Shown here piece by piece: positions 5,801 to 9,354 of a stretch of DNA of 9,354 nucleotides (position 1 is its first letter; each line of letters begins with the position of its first letter). The stretch covers positions 1 through 9,354 of the forward strand of contig CAKTUT010000063.1 of the NCBI GenBank assembly GCA_934621665.1, given 5' to 3'. The DNA comes from an uncultured Oscillospiraceae bacterium. Lineage in GTDB: Bacteria; Bacillota; Clostridia; Oscillospirales; Oscillospiraceae. Below the pieces are notes generated by a model. It had not been told where the DNA came from and did not search any database. It saw only the letters and a program-made list of their open reading frames with translations. The position numbers and the translations under genes are program-made.

Positions 5801-6063
5801 CGATGAAGAGAAGAGTACGCACGGAGATACGTCAAAGAGAGCCCCGGCTGGTGAAAAGGGGTACGAAAGGCTGTGCAGAACATGGTCTCGGAGTTGCGCA
5901 CCGACTGCGCCAAGGCGCACAAGGCTGCGACGGGAGCGCCCGTCATCGCGCAGGAGTGTGTTGGCACTTCATAAGGCTGTCTGTGTGAGCAGACGGCGAA
6001 CCAAGGTGGTATCGCGGCGTGAAAACGTTCGCCCTTGATGCAATGTGCATCAGGGGTTTTTTT
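5801..6063 (+). ncRNA. T-box riboswitch leader sensing uncharged tRNA-Met
   Basis: A T-box leader controls transcription according to charging of one tRNA. Landmarks in order are GAAGAG with AGTA (5814-5817) at the base of stem I, AGAGAG (5835-5840) and GGTG (5850-5853) of the distal stem I, and GAAC-ATG-GTCTCGGAGT with proposed specifier ATG at 5882-5884. A stem III candidate pairs 5976-5983 with 5990-5997. The T-box AACCAAGGTGGTATCGCG follows at 5999-6016. The antiterminator can form with AAGG (6003-6006) pairing CCTT (6033-6036), exposing TGGT (6007-6010) to a tRNA ending in ACCA. The competing terminator lies at 6032-6063. The metNIQ genes downstream support a methionine specifier. The leader class is certain; the specifier frame is inferred from motif and context, since TGG (Trp) overlaps by two bases. 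Confidence 0.93.
6032..6063 (+). terminator. Regulated terminator of the T-box leader
   Basis: CCCTTGATGCA (6032-6042) pairs with TGCATCAGGGG (6046-6056), 11 bp with one G-U pair, around a 3-base loop, and seven T follow (6057-6063). Its 5' arm contains the CCTT needed by the antiterminator, so the two structures are mutually exclusive. It ends 37 bases before the metN start. Confidence 0.92.
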
Positions 6064-6100
6064 ATTCCCCAAAATGATGGAATCGAGGAATTTATTTGTA

Positions 6101-7108
6101 ATGAGTGAAAGCATCATTCAGATCCGGCACTTAAGTAAAGAATTTGACGGCGGCGCGGTGCACGCGCTTCAGGACATCAGTCTTGACATCAAAAAGGGTG
6201 AAATCTTCGGCATCATCGGCCTGTCCGGCGCGGGCAAATCCACGCTGGTACGCTGCATGAACCTGTTGGAAAAGCCCACAAGCGGCGAGATTCTGGTCAA
6301 CGGTCAGGATCTGACAAAGCTGAGTGAAAAAGAGCTTCGCATCATGCGCCGCAAGGTCGCCATGATCTTCCAAAGCTTTAACCTTTTGATGCAGCGCACG
6401 TGCTTAAAGAACATCTGCTTCCCCATGGAGATTGCGGGCGTTCCCACAGCCAAGGCCAAAAAGCGCGCAGCCGAGCTTCTGGAGCTGGTTGGGCTTTCGG
6501 AAAAGGCCGACGCGTATCCCGCGCAGCTGTCGGGCGGCCAAAAGCAGCGCATTGCCATTGCCCGCGCGCTGGCAACCGATCCGGAGGTGCTTCTTTGCGA
6601 CGAGGCAACCTCGGCACTTGACCCTACCACAACTGCTTCCATTCTGGCGCTTTTAAAGGAGCTCAACCGCAAGCTCGGCGTGACAGTCATTATTATTACG
6701 CACCAGATGAGCGTGATTGAAGAGGTCTGCTCCCGCGTGGCGATTCTCGACAACGGTGTGGTCGCCGAGCAGGGCGAGGTGGAGGCCATCTTCTCCAACC
6801 CCGCCACCGACGCCGCCCGCCGTCTGGTCTATCCCGCCGGCGTCAGCTCTCAGCAGTATCCGCCCACATCACGCGCCGTGCGCATCTCGTTTAACGGCAG
6901 CGCCGTGTATCAGCCGCTCATCGCCTCGCTTGCCATTGACTGCGGCGTAAAGCTGAGCATTCTTGCCGCCGACACACGCAGCATCGAGGGAAAAACATTC
7001 GGCACAATGGTCTTGAGCCTGCCGGACAATCCAAACGACGCGGCCAAGGCGCTGAGCTATCTTCGTGCACAGCACAATATTACAGTAGAGGAGGTTGAAA
7101 AGCCGTGA
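6101..7108 (+). CDS. metN: MetN, methionine ABC importer ATPase with C-terminal NIL domain
   Basis: ATP-hydrolysing subunit of the methionine uptake system. I start it at the ATG at 6101 (335 residues), with GAGGAA at 6085-6090 as ribosome binding site. The frame opens earlier at 6035, but that ATG lies inside the leader terminator. Motifs are Walker A GLSGAGKST (40-48), Q-loop IFQSFN (Q91), signature LSGGQKQR (143-150), Walker B VLLCDEA (163-169) and switch His201 in IITHQ. Residues about 262-333 form the NIL domain, which binds methionine in MetN homologues and causes feedback inhibition of transport (known for E. coli MetN). Use of DEAT in place of DEPT after Walker B is usual for MetN. 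It overlaps metI by 4 bp. The Met T-box upstream supports the substrate. Confidence 0.96.
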   Translation: MSESIIQIRHLSKEFDGGAVHALQDISLDIKKGEIFGIIGLSGAGKSTLVRCMNLLEKPTSGEILVNGQDLTKLSEKELRIMRRKVAMIFQSFNLLMQRTCLKNICFPMEIAGVPTAKAKKRAAELLELVGLSEKADAYPAQLSGGQKQRIAIARALATDPEVLLCDEATSALDPTTTASILALLKELNRKLGVTVIIITHQMSVIEEVCSRVAILDNGVVAEQGEVEAIFSNPATDAARRLVYPAGVSSQQYPPTSRAVRISFNGSAVYQPLIASLAIDCGVKLSILAADTRSIEGKTFGTMVLSLPDNPNDAAKALSYLRAQHNITVEEVEKP

Positions 7109-7824
7109 GTACCATTGCAGAGATTTTTTCCGCAGCATTCTGGTCGTCCTACGGCAGCTTGATGCTGAAGGAGACCGGCAATACGCTGGTCATGCTGGGC
7201 ATCTCCACGTTTTTCGCCTATCTCATCGGTCTGCCGCTTGGCGTACTGCTGACGCTGACCGGAAAGAACGGCATCCGGCCGAATAAGCCGGTCAATCAGG
7301 TGCTCGGCTGGATCATCAACATCGGCCGCTCGCTTCCGTTCATGATCCTGATGTGCTCCATCACCGGTTTCACCCGCCTGATCGTCGGCACCTACATCGG
7401 CGTTCGCGGCGCAATCGTGCCGCTGGTCGTCTCCGCCGCGCCGTTTGTGGCGCGCATGGTGGAAAGCTCGCTGTCTGAGGTAGACGGCGGCGTTGTAGAG
7501 GCCGCGCAGTCGATGGGTGCGTCTCCCCTGCAGATCGTCTGCAAGGTCTACCTGCCGGAGGCCGTTCCATCGCTGGTGCTCGGCGGCTCAATTTCCATTA
7601 TTACCATCCTCGCCTATACGGCCATTGCCGGCGCCATCGGCGCAGGCGGCCTTGGCGATCTGGCGCTGCGTTATGGCTATCAGCGAAAAATCGCGTCGGT
7701 CAATCTCGTCACGATCATTCTTCTGATTGTCCTGGTGCAGATCATTCAGTCCGTGTTCAGCCGCCTGTCAACCAAAATTGACAAGCGGATAACAAAAGAA
7801 AGCCCAGACAAAAAAGCAGCCTGA
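7105..7824 (+). CDS. metI: MetI, methionine ABC importer permease
   Basis: Membrane subunit of the methionine importer; two copies are expected to form the channel. The 239-residue length is slightly longer than typical (about 217-220), mostly through a charged C-terminal tail. It starts at the GTG at 7105, overlapping the metN stop in GTGA, with AGAGGAGG at 7087-7094 (10 bases of spacing), which implies coupled translation. Features are ETGNTLVMLGIST opening the first helix (23-35), RSLPFMIL (75-82), the ATPase-contacting EAA loop EAAQSMGASPLQ (132-143) and the family-typical AIAGAIGAGGLGDLALRYGYQR. About five hydrophobic segments are visible. The order metN-metI-metQ is the standard operon arrangement. 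Assignment as a methionine system, not another MetI-like system, leans on MetQ and the T-box. Confidence 0.95.
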   Translation: MSTIAEIFSAAFWSSYGSLMLKETGNTLVMLGISTFFAYLIGLPLGVLLTLTGKNGIRPNKPVNQVLGWIINIGRSLPFMILMCSITGFTRLIVGTYIGVRGAIVPLVVSAAPFVARMVESSLSEVDGGVVEAAQSMGASPLQIVCKVYLPEAVPSLVLGGSISIITILAYTAIAGAIGAGGLGDLALRYGYQRKIASVNLVTIILLIVLVQIIQSVFSRLSTKIDKRITKESPDKKAA

Positions 7825-7859
7825 CTTTCACGCAACATTTCTCATTGGAGGTAACAAAC

Positions 7860-8669
7860 ATGAAAAAGAACATTATTGCCCTCGCCCTTGCGCTGGTTCT
7901 GTGCCTTGGCCTGACCGCCTGCGCAGCCAAGCCCGAAACCGTCACCCTTAAGGTTGCAGCATCCGCTACGCCGCACGCCGAAATCCTGGCTCAGGTAAAA
8001 GATACCCTCGCAGAACAGGGCATTGATCTGATTGTCACCGAATACGGCGACTACATCGTTCCCAACACCGCTGTGGAAGACGGCCTTGAGAACGCCAACT
8101 ATTTCCAGCATCAGCCGTACCTCGATCAGTTCAACGAAGAAAACGGCACGCATCTGGTCAGCGTCGCTGCTATCCATTACGAGCCGTTCGGCATCTATCC
8201 CTGCAAGACCAAGAGCCTTGACGCCATCCCCGACGGTGCAACCGTTGCCGTCCCCAACGACGCCACCAACGAGGCTCGTGCGCTTCAGCTGCTTGAAGCC
8301 AACGGCCTGATCACGCTGAAAGAGGGCGCTGGCCTGAATGCAACGCCCAACGATATCGTTGACAACCCTCACAACCTGCAGTTCCTTGAGCTGGAAGCTG
8401 CAATGCTCCCCACCGTCACCACCGAGGTTGATCTGGCTGCCATCAACGGCAACTACGCGCTGCAGGCCGGCTTCTCCTCCGCCAAGGACGCAATCGCGCT
8501 GGAGGATCCCGATTCTGAGGCTGCGCAGACCTTTGCAAATGTGATCGTCGTCAAGGAAGGCCACGAGAATGACCCCGCCGTCAAGGCACTGGTTGAGGCG
8601 CTCAAGTCCGACGCTGTCCGCGACTACATCAACAACACCTATAACGGCAACGTTCTGCCCATCTTCTAA
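7860..8669 (+). CDS. metQ: MetQ, methionine-binding lipoprotein (NlpA/MetQ family)
   Basis: Surface-anchored binding protein that feeds methionine to MetNI. I use the ATG at 7860 (269 residues), with GGAGG at 7847-7851. An in-frame TTG at 7845 overlaps that ribosome binding site and is rejected. The signal peptide ends in the lipobox LTAC with acylated Cys21. Family motifs are VAASATPHAEIL (32-43), ANYFQHQPYLDQFN (79-92), VPNDATNEARAL (131-142), GLNATPNDIVDNP (158-170) and ELEAAMLP (177-184). Unlike LivJ it has almost no linker after the lipid-anchored cysteine. It lies 35 bases after metI, and a strong terminator follows the stop. D- and L-methionine cannot be separated by reading. Confidence 0.95.
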   Translation: MKKNIIALALALVLCLGLTACAAKPETVTLKVAASATPHAEILAQVKDTLAEQGIDLIVTEYGDYIVPNTAVEDGLENANYFQHQPYLDQFNEENGTHLVSVAAIHYEPFGIYPCKTKSLDAIPDGATVAVPNDATNEARALQLLEANGLITLKEGAGLNATPNDIVDNPHNLQFLELEAAMLPTVTTEVDLAAINGNYALQAGFSSAKDAIALEDPDSEAAQTFANVIVVKEGHENDPAVKALVEALKSDAVRDYINNTYNGNVLPIF

Positions 8670-8692
8670 TTTCTAGGGCAGCACCGCAGAAA

Positions 8693-8727
8693 GCGCTCCG
8701 CAGGTTCTCCTGCGGAGCGCACTTTTT
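8693..8727 (+). terminator. Rho-independent terminator of metNIQ
   Basis: A perfect 12-bp stem (GCGCTCCGCAGG, 8693-8704, with CCTGCGGAGCGC, 8709-8720) closes a TTCT loop and is followed by AC and five T (8723-8727). It starts 24 bases after the metQ stop and separates the met operon from rpiB. Confidence 0.92.
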
Positions 8728-8772
8728 GTAGACATTCCGCCCTGTGCGCCTGCTTGCCGGCAAATGCCGCGA

Positions 8773-8801
8773 TTGCATTTTCCCACTTTCCGCAGTATAA
8801 T
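8773..8801 (+). promoter_or_regulatory. SigA-type promoter of rpiB
   Basis: -35 TTGCAT (8773-8778) and a perfect -10 TATAAT (8796-8801) are 17 bases apart. The start of transcription is expected near 8808, only about 20 bases before the rpiB ATG. That leaves little room for leader regulation and suggests steady expression. Confidence 0.85.
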
Positions 8802-8827
8802 AAGGAAAAATCTTAGGAGGAATTACT

Positions 8828-9268
8828 ATGATCGCTCTTGCATCTGACCACGGCGCATTTGATTTGAAAGAAGCCATCAAGGCGCATCTGGACGCACGCG
8901 GCCTTGCGTATAAGGACTTTGGCTGCTATGACAAGTCCAGCTGTGACTATCCCGACTTTGCCGGCCCGGCGGCTAAGGCTGTGGCCTCCGGCGAGTGTGA
9001 AAAGGGCATTGTCGTGTGCACCACCGGTATCGGCGTTTCCATCACGGCCAATAAGGTAAAGGGCGTGCGCTGCGCGCTGCTTGGCGATTTGATGTCCGCG
9101 CGGCTGACGCGTGAGCACAACGATACCAACATGATGGCCATCGGCGCGGGTGTAACCGGTGAAAAGCTGGCGCTTGAGATTGTGGACACATGGCTGGACA
9201 CGCCGTTCTCCGGAGAGGCGCGCCATCAGCGCCGCATTGACAAGATGATGGCTCTGGAAAACGAATAA
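8828..9268 (+). CDS. rpiB: RpiB, ribose-5-phosphate isomerase B (RpiB/LacAB family)
   Basis: Interconverts ribose-5-phosphate and ribulose-5-phosphate in the non-oxidative pentose phosphate pathway, in the cytoplasm. The 146-residue length matches the family. ATG at 8828 has TAGGAGG at 8814-8820. Conserved elements are the substrate-binding SDHGAFDLK (6-14), DYPDFA (40-45), the active-site cysteine in VVCTTGIGVSITANK (Cys64), and SARLTREHNDTNMMAIG (90-106), with His97 and the Asn/Asp trio typical of RpiB. The family's usual CGTG at the active-site loop reads CTTG here, one Gly-to-Thr change next to the catalytic Cys. Relatives include allose-6-phosphate isomerase and LacA/LacB, but no partner subunit or sugar operon is nearby, so RpiB is the best call. 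It is transcribed independently from its own promoter. Confidence 0.94.
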   Translation: MIALASDHGAFDLKEAIKAHLDARGLAYKDFGCYDKSSCDYPDFAGPAAKAVASGECEKGIVVCTTGIGVSITANKVKGVRCALLGDLMSARLTREHNDTNMMAIGAGVTGEKLALEIVDTWLDTPFSGEARHQRRIDKMMALENE

Positions 9269-9282
9269 CTGTTAAATCAAAC

Positions 9283-9304
9283 GGCCGCTCCCACGGGAGC
9301 GGCC
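9283..9304. terminator. Hairpin downstream of rpiB without a clear U-tract
   Basis: GGCCGCTCCC (9283-9292) and GGGAGCGGCC (9295-9304) form a perfect 10-bp inverted repeat, 14 bases after the rpiB stop. The plus-strand tail ATCACTCT is not U-rich and the minus-strand tail GTTTGATTT only weakly so. It probably acts as an rpiB 3' end or stability hairpin. Termination strength is uncertain. Confidence 0.6.
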
Positions 9305-9331
9305 ATCACTCTGCCGAAAAACCTCGTAGAG

Positions 9332-9351
9332 TTCCGCCGCGCACGGCGGAA
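9332..9351. repeat. Second hairpin at the window edge
   Basis: TTCCGCCG (9332-9339) and CGGCGGAA (9344-9351) form an 8-bp stem around a CGCA loop, 27 bases after the previous hairpin. Only three bases remain to the window edge, so I cannot see whether a T-run follows. It may be the terminator of a gene converging from the right or a second stop for rpiB. Confidence 0.5.
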
Positions 9352-9354
9352 TAA

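Noticed and set aside
6035..6100. Earlier in-frame ATG for metN
   Set aside because: This ATG lies within the 5' arm of the T-box terminator; MSESIIQIRHLSKEF from 6101 matches the normal MetN N-terminus.
5602..6117. Minus-strand open frame of 171 codons covering the T-box region
   Set aside because: It covers the met promoter and T-box leader in antisense and also the small-gene promoter. The protein is low-complexity and resembles no family.
7842..8564. Minus-strand open frame of 240 codons opposite metQ
   Set aside because: It is the mirror of a clear MetQ coding region with lipobox and family motifs; the antisense frame is a codon-usage artefact.

Overview
The window looks like chromosomal core DNA from a fairly GC-rich member of the Bacillota, class Clostridia. 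The clues are strong AGGAGG-type ribosome binding sites, lipoprotein-type solute-binding proteins (LSAC and LTAC lipoboxes), and a T-box tRNA-sensing leader, which is typical of Gram-positive bacteria. A gut Oscillospiraceae-like organism is my inference; nothing here names the species. I see no phage, transposon, CRISPR array, rRNA or tRNA gene.

Left part (about 90-5161, minus strand). This is a complete ABC importer operon of the branched-chain/hydrophobic amino-acid (HAAT/Liv) family. It is transcribed right to left as livJ (binding lipoprotein), livH and livM (permeases), livG and livF (ATPases). The four downstream genes are tightly packed, with gaps or overlaps of 13 bp or less and a ribosome binding site before livM, livG and livF. 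livJ is separated from livH by about 230 bases carrying strong inverted repeats but no obvious U-tract. A hairpin at 90-119 closes the operon. A 16-bp palindrome lies just upstream of the livJ ribosome binding site.

Middle (5231-5627, minus strand). A compact single-gene unit encodes a 94-residue hydrophobic protein of unknown function. It has a near-consensus promoter, an inverted repeat inside the promoter spacer, a good ribosome binding site and its own terminator.

Right-centre (5744-8727, plus strand). Divergent from the small gene is a methionine-importer operon, metN-metI-metQ (ATPase, permease, lipoprotein). It has a recognisable promoter and a T-box leader. The proposed specifier codon is AUG, and the antiterminator bulge (UGGU) fits a tRNA ending in ACCA. 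Uncharged tRNA-Met is therefore expected to switch on transcription of the methionine importer. A strong hairpin plus T-tract ends the operon.

Right end (8773-9354, plus strand). An independent rpiB gene (ribose-5-phosphate isomerase B) has a 17-bp-spaced TTGCAT/TATAAT promoter and is followed by two hairpins up to the window edge.

Most of the window is ordinary and well explained. The items most worth a second look are the unknown small membrane protein gene with its possible operator, the paired GAAATTTC boxes around the met promoter, and the structured livJ-livH spacer.
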